Origin: Ottelia alismoides
Taxonomy: Eukaryota; Streptophyta; Magnoliopsida; Alismatales; Hydrocharitaceae
Assembly (NCBI GenBank): GCA_037367405.1
Contig: JAZKJV010009331.1
Coordinates: forward strand, 1,550,001-1,614,000
Length of the DNA: 64,000 nt
Direction of reading: 5' to 3'
Under the pieces are notes generated by a model. That model was not told the origin of the DNA. It searched no databases and saw only the letters and a program-made list of their open reading frames with translations. Position numbers and translations under genes: made by a program. Of this stretch, positions 36,180 to 46,293 are shown piece after piece (within the stretch, counting starts at the first letter, position 1; the number at the start of each line of letters is the position of its first letter).

Positions 36180-37343
36180 GCAAACGGCTTAGGGACTAAT
36201 TTAAAAATTTGGATTTAGTTTTCCATTTACTCGGGTAGTCTGACCCCCGAGCCACTTGTATTTATTCCATTTTTTTTAAATTATTTCTCTTCATATTTTT
36301 GTATATATCTTGTTGTTTATCTCTCTAATATAAATCTTTGTTTCCTTGCGAGGGCCCGGTGGACTTGGAGTGCATCGGAGGTCGACGGACGCGACGCGCG
36401 CCGACTGCTGAAGAGCAAGAAAAGCAATTTATTTTCGAGAGAATTTTTATAAATTTTTGTAATTATTGCGTTGTAATAACTTAGGTAATTCGCACTTTCC
36501 AGTGGCTCTTGTTTGAGAGCTCGCGCTTGTATCCGGACTGGACTTTGGACCCGCTCGTGGTCGTGTGGTTGCTTGACGTAGAATAGGACCTGCACTTGCG
36601 GCTCTTAGAGCATATTTTTATTAGAATATTTTATTGCTTGTGCTCGTAAATTTTAGGACCACACATCACATTTAACGAGACACACTTAGACCGCTGGGCT
36701 ATTAGTCAAATTAAACTTGTTCATCACTCGCTAATAGAACTGCTTGTCTAGGAACGGTTTCTTGTTTGCATTCATATTAGTATAAAATTTCAATTCTGTC
36801 TTGCATCCCGCATGTAGAGCGCGAGGATCACTGTAAGTCTTCTGAACTGGGCATGCATCATTGATTTCATTATTTGCATCGGTTTTTCTCGACTCCCTCC
36901 CCTTGGTTTTTGAAACTTAGGTTAAAAGGAAATCGGGACTGATCGTTAGGCGTGCTTTGTTTAGTGGACTAATCAAGTGATAACCAAACTTAAAACCGGG
37001 ACTGCTAATCAGAGTTGACCAAAAAAAACTGATTAAAACTAACACTTGTTTTGGGAGAGCAAAACCCTCATTGTATGCTTGGCTAATTGTGATTGTTGAG
37101 AGGTGAGGACGCATCCCTAGGATAGTGCCCAAAACCTACTTTTGAGCCTTGCGTAATTGGATTGATATCTTGATTTATCACCTAATTAAAACTGAAAAGA
37201 TAAATGGTCGGACTTTTGCGACCATCACTGTGTTGAGTAGGTGAACTCAGGGTTTGCTCTTGTGTTTGTTTGTTTGTGTGTTATTCGGTGCACTTGCACG
37301 CTTTCTTCCTCGATCCGCTTCATTCTCCCATCTCCCTTCCAAG
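36180..37343 (+). other. Element D 5' leader, non-coding
   Basis: About 1.16 kb from the primer-binding site to the first ATG of the protein-coding part. No conserved frame is visible. The last 30 bases before the ATG are pyrimidine-rich (CATTCTCCCATCTCCCTTCC) and end AAG. Confidence 0.55.
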
Positions 37344-37697
37344 ATGTCAGAATTTTGGTCATCATATCCAAGTCATCCTTCTTCGACCATATTCCGATCA
37401 TCTCCCACCACTTATTCCTCTTCATACCCACACCCCAACCGCGAAGTCAGAACTCCGACTGACTTCTCCACTTCTTCGTCCTTCTCACCTATCCCACATT
37501 CTTGCACCCCTGACCCACAACCACCTTGGATTGATTCACTATATTCTCGTCCGCTTGCTGGAATCAAGGAACAAATCAAAGAGCAAGCGACTGCTGAGAT
37601 GAATGATTGGCATAATCGGTTGACCCCACATACCTCACTTTCACCTCGAGTTGGGACAGAACAACAATTGCTATATACACATCCCGATTTAACTTAG
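37344..37697 (+). CDS. Element D protein, N-terminal part
   Basis: A 118-codon frame from ATG 37344, starting MSEFWSSYPSHPSS. It is rich in serine, proline and threonine, with a helical segment GIKEQIKEQATAEMNDW. It resembles the N-terminal piece of element F (MADWSYFNP at 53874) in position, length and composition, not closely in sequence. No known domain is recognised. The next frame (37616-38301) overlaps its end and is shifted by -1, so continuation would need a frameshift, or there has been an indel. A longer upstream start at 37254 is possible, but the pyrimidine tract and the element F comparison favour 37344. Confidence 0.55.
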   Translation: MSEFWSSYPSHPSSTIFRSSPTTYSSSYPHPNREVRTPTDFSTSSSFSPIPHSCTPDPQPPWIDSLYSRPLAGIKEQIKEQATAEMNDWHNRLTPHTSLSPRVGTEQQLLYTHPDLT

Positions 37698-38301
37698 GGT
37701 ACAACATGGTCGACCAGACAAACCGAATGGAGAGGCCTGCACCATATGATCTTCCTGACTTGATCGACCTGAGTGATAGAGACCACATTGACCAACCTTT
37801 ATATCACCCATTCGGAGAGCCGACATACACAGGGGATTGGATTCATGCGACTGATTTACAGACGCCCTGTCTACTAACCCCGCCTGATGAGGCTCCGACC
37901 AACAACTGCCATACCTATGGGCCATACTCAACCCAGTATTGCACACCTGAGTCAAGGTGTGTTAAGTATAAGAGCCCGAGTTCTCAGCAGTACCCTCCAA
38001 TTGCGTCGACTTCTCTCATGATGTGTCATGAGAACTTATTGGAGGATGACATTTGCAGACCGATCAAGAGTCCATGTATAAATGTGGATCATGGATCTTG
38101 CGGATTGAATTTCGAAAACCTGGAAGACACTGGATTGACCACACATCATGTACAGCTGGAGTCCCTTCTATCTCCCTCTTCTACTAACCACTTTTCCTCC
38201 AAACTTGAGTATGTACATTCTCCTAGTCCTCCTTCACCTACCAAAAAGACCAAAAAAATTGAAAACTCGGAAAATACCATAAAAAAAAAGGAAAAGATCT
38301 A
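37616..38301 (+). CDS. Element D protein, middle part
   Basis: Open frame with first ATG at 37706 (MVDQTNRMERPAP). It contains a segment DDICRPIKSPCINVDHG that aligns with DSIIKTALGNPCVNADSN of element F. The end is lysine-rich and includes a run of nine As at 38281-38289, just before the stop at 38299-38301. The following frame is open from 38263, so the two overlap by 39 nt in a -1 relation across this run. No catalytic domain is recognised. It is probably one segment of a continuous polypeptide with the flanking frames. Confidence 0.6.
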
Positions 38302-39750
38302 AAAAGTTTGGATCCTGCAGTTAGGGAAGCATTGGATAGAATGTTGATTTTTGAGCTTCCCTTAATAATGGCCATTGAACACTTTCCCGACCTTAAAAGA
38401 TTTGTGAGAAGTAAATTGATGCCTAAAAGGTCGGGCAATAAGAGAACAAGGACTGAGATACATATAGTGTCTATGGCCACATATTTGATGATAGGGAGAA
38501 AAACCAAGAGCCGCAGAGTAAAGCGGTTGCCTAGGTTTGATTGTGAAATCAAAGATACCACATTCACCCATGCAAGAATCGATGATGACTTACCAGTTAA
38601 TATCCTCCCGACCTCCGTGTTTGCCAAGCTCAAACTCGGATCTGCCAAGAAGTCAAGAGATATCATTCAGTTGGCAGATCGGACCATTAAACGGTCGAGA
38701 CGAACCATTTCAGTCATCGTCACTTTTCAAGGTGCTCTACTGGAGATAGACTTCACGATCATTAACATTGAGCATCGAGGAGAGTTCACCCAGTCTCCGA
38801 TCATTCTTGGGAAGCCGTTCTTAGCCTTGGCTAAGGCAACTATAGATTGTGAGACTCGGGAGATCGATTTCTCTGCATTGGGAGCACTCCGACCTCACCC
38901 AATCTTTGAGGACACACGATATTCCAAGGTAACCCGTAAAGTTGCAGACAGTCGCGACCGTCAAGAGACAGTTGAGTCCCATCTCTCTACTACACCTGAG
39001 ATACCGACTGTCCAGACAACCATTGGTTTAGACACTTCCTACAACCACACACCGCCTACTGCTTGCACCACCACCACGACAGCTTCTAGAGAGGACTCAA
39101 GACCAGAAGCTATCAGTGAGTCGGACATGACCTTTGCGGATTGCCTTGATCATTTCTATGATCCGACACAAGAACCCAACAATGTCAAGCCAACTGAGAT
39201 CACTGTGCCTTATCAGAGACGTGTGCTGACCCTGCAGGAGTATTACAATGCATATGGTGACTCATCTGATGATGAACCTCTGGTCAGAACCTCACACACA
39301 CCACATCCAGGACATACATCAAAGGAGACAACTGGGACCAAATTGACCAATCTTGATAAATTGGTTGCTCCATCCTCTAGTCGGTCATCTAGTAAGAAGA
39401 AGACGAGTGTTGATTCCATGAGGTATTCCCCCGAACTCCTTAAGACATATCAATATCCTCTTCCTCTTGATGCTTCAGGTTCTAGAAAACCGACTAAGAA
39501 GGTTACCTTCGATGTTTCAGAGAAGGAACTTTCTGAGGAGTCCTCATCAGGTCCGGATGAGGTGATCTACATGAGTGAGCTTAGTTCGGCTTATTTGAAG
39601 CCATATTTGAGCAAGCAGCCGTGTGTCGACCCCCGTTGGACGTTCCCCACACCTCACTATTATTCTTCGGAGGACGATTCTGACAGCGACACATGTGTAT
39701 ACTACCCACCCCATCGCTCCCGCAAGAAGGTCCGTCACAAACCTTCTTGA
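38263..39750 (+). CDS. Element D retropepsin-like protein with altered active site
   Basis: Open from 38263; the codon at 38308 is TTG, and the first ATG is 38341. Residue numbers here count from 38308 (480 codons). Residues 13-37 (LIFELPLIMAIEHFPDLKRF) match the final gag block of Athila elements. Residues 88-215 are a retropepsin-like fold: QLADRTIKRSRRTI, then SPIILGKPFLALAKATID. The active-site segment, DNGSSIN in elements A and C, is DDDLPVN here (first D at residue 92, 38581), so the D-x-G signature is lost. The C-terminal 265 residues are acidic and serine-rich, ending RKKVRHKPS before a TGA. No RT follows. The intact frame in a young element argues against simple decay; a non-proteolytic role is inferred. 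Confidence 0.8.
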   Translation, partial: KLGKYHKKKGKDLKSLDPAVREALDRMLIFELPLIMAIEHFPDLKRFVRSKLMPKRSGNKRTRTEIHIVSMATYLMIGRKTKSRRVKRLPRFDCEIKDTTFTHARIDDDLPVNILPTSVFAKLKLGSAKKSRDIIQLADRTIKRSRRTISVIVTFQGALLEIDFTIINIEHRGEFTQSPIILGKPFLALAKATIDCETREIDFSALGALRPHPIFEDTRYSKVTRKVADSRDRQETVESHLSTTPEIPTVQTTIGLDTSYNHTPPTACTTTTTASREDSRPEAISESDMTFADCLDHFYDPTQEPNNVKPTEITVPYQRRVLTLQEYYNAYGDSSDDEPLVRTSHTPHPGHTSKETTGTKLTNLDKLVAPSSSRSSSKKKTSVDSMRYSPELLKTYQYPLPLDASGSRKPTKKVTFDVSEKELSEESSSGPDEVIYMSELSSAYLKPYLSKQPCVDPRWTFPTPHYYSSEDDSDSDTCVYYPPHRSRKKVRHKPS

Positions 39751-39859
39751 TCCTTGTATATTCTCCCTCCTCCTTGTACATATTTTCCTTCCTTTATTCA
39801 CCTCCCTCCCTAATGATTCGCATCACTCGCCCCAGTTCCGTATCGTTTTCATTTTGTGG
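39751..39859 (+). other. Spacer between the element D stop codon and hairpin array
   Basis: About 110 nt of pyrimidine-rich non-coding sequence. The first part (TTGATCCTTGTATATTC) is also found after the stop codon in element F. Confidence 0.5.
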
Positions 39860-40200
39860 CTATACTTAGGATGACTAGATCCTAAGTATAGGGGGTGAGT
39901 GACCCGATTTACTCCTTCTCTTCTTTTTATTTTCTTTTTGTATATTCTTTCCCATTCTCATTGGTCCCCCATTCTTGTGTTCTTTCCAATACTTAGGCTG
40001 ACCAGAGCCTAAGTATAGGGGGGCCGATGCCCATTGTGTATTATTCACATTTTTTTCCTCACTTCTCTTCTTTTCACCCACTTGTACTTAGTACGAGCTA
40101 TGGATTTTTGTCACCTAGTGCCATGAGGACATAGCACAAGCTAAGTATAGGGGGGCGTGTATATATTACATATATACTTTACCCATACCTCGTACTTTCA
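39860..40200 (+). other. Hairpin and polypurine-like array of element D
   Basis: The first hairpin has a perfect 12-bp stem (39860-39871 with 39880-39891), an 8-nt loop, then GGGGG. The second has arms 39989-39999 and 40006-40016, followed by G-run 40018-40023. The third is larger: TACTTAG at 40085 pairs with CTAAGTA at 40141, with GCTATG and CATAGC inside, followed by six Gs at 40150-40155. Immediately after comes CGTGTATATATTACATATATAC and CCTCGTACTTTC, a block conserved in elements C and F. Each hairpin leads into a copy of the tract AAGTATAGGGGGG. Confidence 0.85.
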
Positions 40201-41690
40201 CATATTTTTTTATATATTATACAATAATTATGGGGTGGGTAAAAAAAAAACAAACAAAACAAAAGTAAAAACTTTTCAAAAAAAAACTCTTTTCTTATTT
40301 TCCTTAAAAAAAACTTTAAAAGAATCTTTTCTTATTTACCTATCTTTTTCAAAAAAAAAAGCAAAACTTTTCTAACAAAAAAAAACTTCTTTGCTTTTGT
40401 TTGCACAAAAAATAACTTAAAAAAAACTAAAAGAAAAACTAACTAATAAGTTGGTTTAATCCCTGACACAATTCACTTTCACACAAGACTAGTGATGTTC
40501 AAGAACACTTGGTTTATGAGGTCTTGAGATTTTGAGTTAACCAGCCTTAGTCATTAGGGTCCTTGACTTAATTATTCACATTTCCCTAGTTTGAAAGATG
40601 TGTGTGCTATATTGCATGCTTAGTCTCTACCTTAAGAATATGATCAGCACCTCACATACACGACTGCAGTTATGATGAGATGAGTTGAAATTTCACTTGA
40701 GGAACTGGGATGAGGGATTTGAGTTTGGACTTGATTTAATGATGCTCGAGGATGGGATAAAATCAATGAAGGCTTCATGAAACCTGAGTGTCAGCATCTT
40801 TAGCCAGTATGAGAACATGTTTCTTGTACTATCTCTTGACATTTACCTATGTGCCAAGGTGTGATAAAATAAAAAAAATGTTGATCAGTGTGCGCCAACT
40901 CTTGGTAAAAGCAGTGGAGCTAGCCAAAAATACTACCAAGCAATGAAATGTCAAAGAAAAGCTCTCATTCCACAAAGTCAATTATCAAAAGAGCTTCCAC
41001 CAAAGGCGAGCGCTCCCAACCATTTCAAAGTGTCCACTTGGACCACCGCTATTAGGACCAGGAGTCGGGCTTGCACCAAAAAAGGGCTCTGCATCGTAAA
41101 TGCTACAAGTCTGGGTGTAGAAGGTACGATAGGTACTCAAAAAAGGCACACCCCGGTGTACTCCCAGGAAAACAAGTGCAGACGGCTCCAACTTCTCTTG
41201 ACGGACGCACTGATCAACACCAAAAAAATTGCGTTGCGTAATAAGGCACTTGAGAGGATCCTTGTTCCAATGAGAGGGGAGAGAAGAAATGACACAATCC
41301 TATGCCCTCCATCAACTGGCCTTCCATCTACACTTTTAAGTCTGACAACTAAAGAGACGGTGGATTGGATGCAAGAAATGATTTATTCCCTAGGGTTGAG
41401 GATCGGGTTCTTAGGAGAGTCTCTTGGACTGGAACCTTGGGTGACGTTGTGACTCTACTCTTGTAACTGCGGTCAACACTTAATGTCATATCCCTTATAT
41501 ATATGTATACAAAGAGAGTCTGATGATTAGGGAAATTGTGTACCTTTTGACTAGAGCTTGGTTCAGCTTAGAATTTTAGGATCTCTAAAACCGAGAGTTC
41601 TTGAACGGATCAAGTCTTGTATTCACATGCACAGTCAGGGATTAACCCAACTTATTCATTCTTTATTTGCTCGAGGACTAGCAAAGTTTA
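40201..41690 (+). other. Element D post-coding region
   Basis: Starts with long A-rich stretches (40230-40440). The rest is unremarkable sequence up to the polypurine tract. One 169-codon frame (40943-41452, MKCQRKALIPQSQLSK) has no recognised domain and no counterpart in C or F, so it is not called as a gene. The end (CTCGAGGACTAGCAAAG, about 41671-41687) matches the pre-tract block of the other Athila elements. Confidence 0.5.
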
Positions 41691-41702
41691 AGTATAGGGG
41701 GG
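41691..41702 (+). other. Element D polypurine tract
   Basis: AGTATAGGGGGG directly abuts the 3' LTR. The same string ends the second and third internal hairpins. Confidence 0.85.
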
Positions 41703-44592
41703 TGATGAATCCGCGATTCATCATCTTAATATCTTGATCTTAGCAAAATCCCCGAGTAAAATCCCAAATAAATGTCCATAAAATCAATAAATTAACAAAA
41801 TACCTCTTGTAAATAAAACTCACTAATTACTGTATATAAGATTGTACAAAATAAATTAACAATAAAAAAAAAGTCGCAAAATCAAAGGAGTTTTATACTT
41901 GTAAATAGCCCAAAACTTCATGGATTTTTAATAATTTCATTTCAACTCCTTTTTGGCTAATTCTTTCTCTAACTTGTTCATAATAATGTACATAAAAATA
42001 CAAAAATACAAAATAAATTATATCTCAAATAAATGCTCCTTAATCCCAAAGAGAAAAAGCCGTAAAGACCAACTTCCAAGCTAAATTCCCGCTCCGTATG
42101 AAATCCAAATTCACCAAACTCACTTTTAAAGTTCAAGTTAGAAAATTATCTATCCAACGGAAGTGGTTTCATTAAAATCGGAGCTCGTTTGCAAAAGTTG
42201 GGTTTTGGGACCTAGATGTACATTGTATACCTTGTATATATTCATTCTTTCTTTCTTCATTTTTTATTTTATCTTTCTTAATTACTAAAAAAAAAATCAT
42301 TGTGGTTTTGTATTTTGATTGTACTATTTTATTGTATTTTCTTATTGTACATAGTTACTATTAAAAAGACAAAAAAAATATAAAAAGAAAAGCAAACAAA
42401 AAAATATGTACATGTTGTAGTCTTCTTTTGTAAATTCTCCACTCTTTCTTATCTTTTATTTTATTGTATTATAAGTAGCCTACTTTATTTCATTTCATTT
42501 TTTATTTATTTAATAACATTCTCTACAATAACTTCCCTTTCTCCATTAACCTCCAAGTCTTCTTTCAACTCCCATTCCACCCCACATTCTTCATCTAACT
42601 CCCATTCAACTCCACCAATAATCTAACTTCTCATTCAACACCACCACCTCTCTAACTCCCATTATTCATCTCTTTATAATCATCTCCACATCCACATTTT
42701 TCCCCATCCACCATTCTTATAGAATAAGGAGATAGCTTGGAGTGTTTTGTTGGTGACAGCGGCGAAGCATCGTCCTCAAGCGACGACCTCCTTCATGTGA
42801 GATCCGCGGAGCTCCGCTTCGCGTCACGAGTTCCCCGTCGAGCTCGCGTAGCTTCTCCGATTTTTATTTCGCCAATCGGATCGAGGCAACAACAGGAGTT
42901 CAGCATAGCTGCTCCGCAAATCCGGCGAAGAATCAGGTAAGTATTTCTCATCATTTCTATTGTTACTTATTTTATCTAATATTCTGTTTTCTTGTTGTCT
43001 TGATCATTTTTTTTTACTACCATCACTTCACCACCTATCATTTATATCCCCATTTCCACCTACTCTCATTTGTTTATATCACATCATATTTCATCACCAT
43101 CTTCATCATTTCATCACCATAATGTCCCCCTCATTCTCATTTCTTTTTGCATTCTCTGTTTAAAAAAATCAAAAAAAAATTATTTGCATCAAATCAGTAA
43201 AAAATCATTAAAAAAAATCAAAAAAAAATAAAAATCGGAAGGAGCAACAGGTGAAGGTTCCACCCGCCGCCCCTCCCACCTTTTCTGCCGCCCCTCCGCC
43301 GCGCGCCGTCTCCTCCTTGCCATCCACCGCCCCTCCGCCGAGCGCCGTCTCCTCCTTGCGGCCGCGCGCGGCCGCCGCCCACCATCCCCTTTGGGTTCCA
43401 CCATCATCGGCCTGGAGAAGAAGGTCTTCTCTCTCTTTTATTTTTTTTATTGTAAAAATTGCATTTATTATTTCTCTAGTTCTTGTAATTACAGTTTAGT
43501 CCCTGTGTGGTTTATGTTGTTTATTTTCAATTTCTACTTTGCACTGATACCCCTGTGTTCGCACTGAAATTTGGACTTTGTTTTGGCATCAATTTGTTCA
43601 ATGAAAAATACCTTTGTGTGGAGCAACTAATTCTATACCTTGTGGATATTTATTTGTATTTTTGTGAGTAATGGGTAATTAATTAAAAATGTTCAACTGA
43701 ATTTTAGCATATTTTACCCATTCCGTGCTCTTAAATTAATATCTCACAAACGGTTGCTTTAAAAATTCCACAAAAATTATATATGATGCCTTGATATGAG
43801 ATGTAATTACTATCCAAATTTCATCTAAAATGGAGTTGTCTTGTGCGTGTAATAAATTGTAGAGTGTTTTTAGTTTTTGATTTTTAATTAAATCCACATA
43901 TATTCTTTTTGTGAAATTTCAACTCTCCTGGATTCTAGATCTAAATATCTTTTTGAGATAATTCGCATTTTGATTAATTTGATAACGTGGATTAATTAGG
44001 AATTAATTACTCATTTCCACTCTGTTTTCACTAAAAAATTCATAAAAAAATTCATAACTTGTCAAAAAATTCCAAAAAAATTACTTTGTAGTCTTCTTGC
44101 ATCATGTTTTAGCTCCAGTAATTTTTTCCTAATTTTTGCTTACTGTATGTGTGAAAAATTGCGAAAAAACCCATAAAAAGTGTGCATTTTTCTTTATTGC
44201 ATATTAACCCCTAAAATTCTAAAAAAATATGTTTTGCATTCATCACTGGATTAGGATTCTAGAAAAAATACAAATTAGCTAAATTGGACTTCTTTTCCAT
44301 TAAACTTAATTTGGCTAATTTGTAGGCTTTCTTAGGTGCTTAATTCACCTGCATTGGCATCCGATTTGCATTAAAAAAATATAAAAAAAACCGCATTGGA
44401 TATCTAGATCTTAAATTTGCTAATTAACCCCAAAGTTGTTCCTTTGCCTCCCTGAGTTCGACCCCGGACTTGCCCGGGATATAAATTAAGCCGAGACACT
44501 CTTCGCGGAGATCTTCTCTCGGTTCTGACCGAATCGCTGAGTACACGTACTACAACGTGACTAAATTAAAAACCGTATTCAGCGACTCGTCA
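41703..44592 (+). repeat. Element D 3' LTR
   Basis: 2890 bp, nearly identical to 33273-36159. Differences seen include G/A at the AGCTCGCGTAGC site, C/A in the GCCGAGCGCCG stretch, and length changes in A and T runs. The last bases are GCGACTCGTCA where the other copy has GCGACACGTCA. Confidence 0.95.
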
Positions 44593-44597
44593 TACAC
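44593..44597. repeat. Target-site duplication of element D, right copy
   Basis: tacac, identical to 33268-33272. Confidence 0.85.
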
Positions 44598-44810
44598 CAG
44601 CCTCTATGATTCTATTAATGAATCAATAACTGTCTGATTATTAAGATGGCCATGGTACATAACCCTAATTGTAAGTAGAGACCTTATAGTGCTTTCATTC
44701 ATTTAATCTCAAAAAGGGAGTGAAAACAATCGATAACTTTTATTGATAAGTCAAATATTACAATAACATTTATTGTAGGAATGGTTCGCCTTGGGCTCAC
44801 ATGGCTAACA
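44598..44810 (-). repeat. Element B 5' LTR, terminal 213 bp
   Basis: Resumes copia LTR B after element D. It contains ATTATTAAGATGGCCATGG, the uninterrupted form of the site where element C inserted in the other LTR. It ends GGCTAACA, then acttt (target duplication) and element A gag. Confidence 0.87.
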
Positions 44811-45187
44811 ACTTTCCCCCATTAGGAAGGCATGGAATAGGGGGTTCGACATGCACCCGGCTAACGGTCTGTGAGTGCCATATCTCAGTCATTTTCTTAA
44901 ATACCTTCCAGACTGTATCTGCTCCTAATGACGTATACGTGCCTCCACAGGCAACACTCACCAAACCATCAACCTCATGGTTGAGGCTATTGAAAAGTGA
45001 CTTTACCAGAATGGCATATTCCATACCATGACAAGGACACTTCTCCAAAATGCCTTTGAACCTTTCCCAGGTACCACATAATGGTTCATTGGAGAGTTGG
45101 GAAAATCTAGTAATTTATGTCCTCATGTGATTATTTCTACTCAAAGGGTATAACTTCTTTACAAACATGTCCTTGAATTGGTTGAAT
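44811..45187 (-). pseudogene. Element A gag core fragment, right of the copia insertion
   Basis: The minus strand reads (with one stop) KLYPLSRNNHMRT, then WERFKGILEKCPCHGMEYAILVKSLFNSLNHEVDGLVSVACGGTY. This is the same gag core segment as YYPLERTNGARAL ... WERFRELTDRC ... SCGGSYF in element C. The reading continues into 5156 across copia element B, so this fixes the insertion point of B within element A gag. Its upstream end, at about 45184-45192, meets a copia LTR in the opposite orientation, so the rest of gag has been lost. Confidence 0.8.
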
Positions 45188-46293
45188 ATCTAAAGAGTTA
45201 TACTGAGAACTCAAGAAGCATCGTCAAATGATTATTAAAAGATGATCTCAACCAGAGAAGGAGATGGAAATCCTGTCTCTAGAGGTTGATATCTAACCGA
45301 CCTCTTAATGTAGGTCCTCTACACAGGAATAAAGATTTGGAGGTGTTGGATAAGTTAGGTCGAAGAGTTGACCTAATGGAATCGAGATAACCAAAGACCT
45401 ATGTCGTATGCGGTCACGATATAGGCACGCTTCCTCTGACCGGAGACAGATGTGTTACTATATGTCGTAGTATGTACATTTGGCAGACTAATAGGTTGAT
45501 GACCTAATCAAGTTCTATACATCGACGTACTGGTGTTCATACATGGGCATTTGAGTAATATGATCTCTCAAAAGTATCATACAAGTTCATTTACTGAATC
45601 AGAAGAAATGAGCTCACTTTTGATATATTGGGAAGAATCAAATTTCGTGCACGATCGTCTCTCTTTATAAGCTTAACTGAATTTGCATGTTTTATATATT
45701 CTTTTGGAAAGTATAAAATAAACACTTGGGTAAGATATATGCTTTTTGGAAAGTATATGATCGATACAAACTCCCAATAGTCAAATGAAAAAATTAACGA
45801 TAAAGTCCTGATGGAGACAGTCTAAAAGAGATCTACAATTTCGGATTTATTCTTGATTTTCCAATATGCATGATGTATAGGTATAAGGAATACCTAAGGT
45901 TTGTGATCATAAACTATTGTATAATCAGGATGCTTCCATTCCGAGGGAGTGATGAAAAAAGTCTGGATTTAGTGACTCTTCTCATAGAGAAGTGATTTGA
46001 TCTTAGTCCAAACGTTGGACTTTGATCTGAATGTGATTCAGATATAATGAGAAGATTAGATCTACAACATTGATTTAATAATCATCTATGGGAGGTTTGC
46101 AAGATCTGGATTGGAGATGTGATCTCAATATCCAAGTCACTATATGTGGAACAATACCATCACCATATCCTTATCTCCAAGTATCCGCGAAGACAGAGAA
46201 TTGTTCTTGAAAGGGTTCAAGAATAATTCCATTATTGATATTATGTATGTAGCCATTGAGATATTGATATTTTAATGTGATTTCATTATCATG
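45188..46293 (+). repeat. Element E 5' LTR, truncated, left segment
   Basis: Aligns with 63593 onwards (for example AAGAGTTA ... CAAATGATTATT) and in reverse with the LTRs of B. The first roughly 200 bases present at the start of the 3' LTR (63397-63592) are missing; element A gag lies directly to the left. The right end at 46293 is the insertion point of element F. Confidence 0.8.

Larger units (their letters stand above)
33273..44592 (+). mobile_element. Element D: young non-autonomous Athila-like LTR retrotransposon
   Basis: An 11,320-bp element on the plus strand with LTRs of 2887 and 2890 bp, a perfect 18-base tRNA-Asp primer-binding site, a polypurine tract and a 5-bp target duplication (tacac). 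Its interior codes only for a protease-like polypeptide with an acidic tail (37344-39750); no gag core, RT, RNase H or integrase is present. It must depend on enzymes from another Athila-type element. By eye the LTRs differ at about 15 substituted positions plus a few length changes in homopolymers, so it inserted recently. Confidence 0.93.
5157..44810 (-). mobile_element. Element B: Ty1/copia retrotransposon, expanded by two nested insertions
   Basis: A copia-superfamily element on the minus strand, inferred from domain order (gag, protease with DSGAS, integrase before RT, RNase H) and from an initiator-Met primer-binding site at its 5' end. Removing element C (7565-25077) and element D (33273-44592) leaves an element of about 10.8 kb. 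Its LTRs are about 2568 bp (5157-7564 plus 25083-25242) and 2585 bp (30901-33272 plus 44598-44810). On the plus strand the LTR runs from TGAAGG to GGCTAACA, giving canonical TG...CA ends. Near-matching 5-bp duplications flank it. The coding region has many frameshifts. Confidence 0.85.

Noticed and set aside
36317..36595. Minus-strand 92-codon frame in the element D leader
   Set aside because: It lies in the non-coding leader opposite to element sense, with no domain and no counterpart in C or F.
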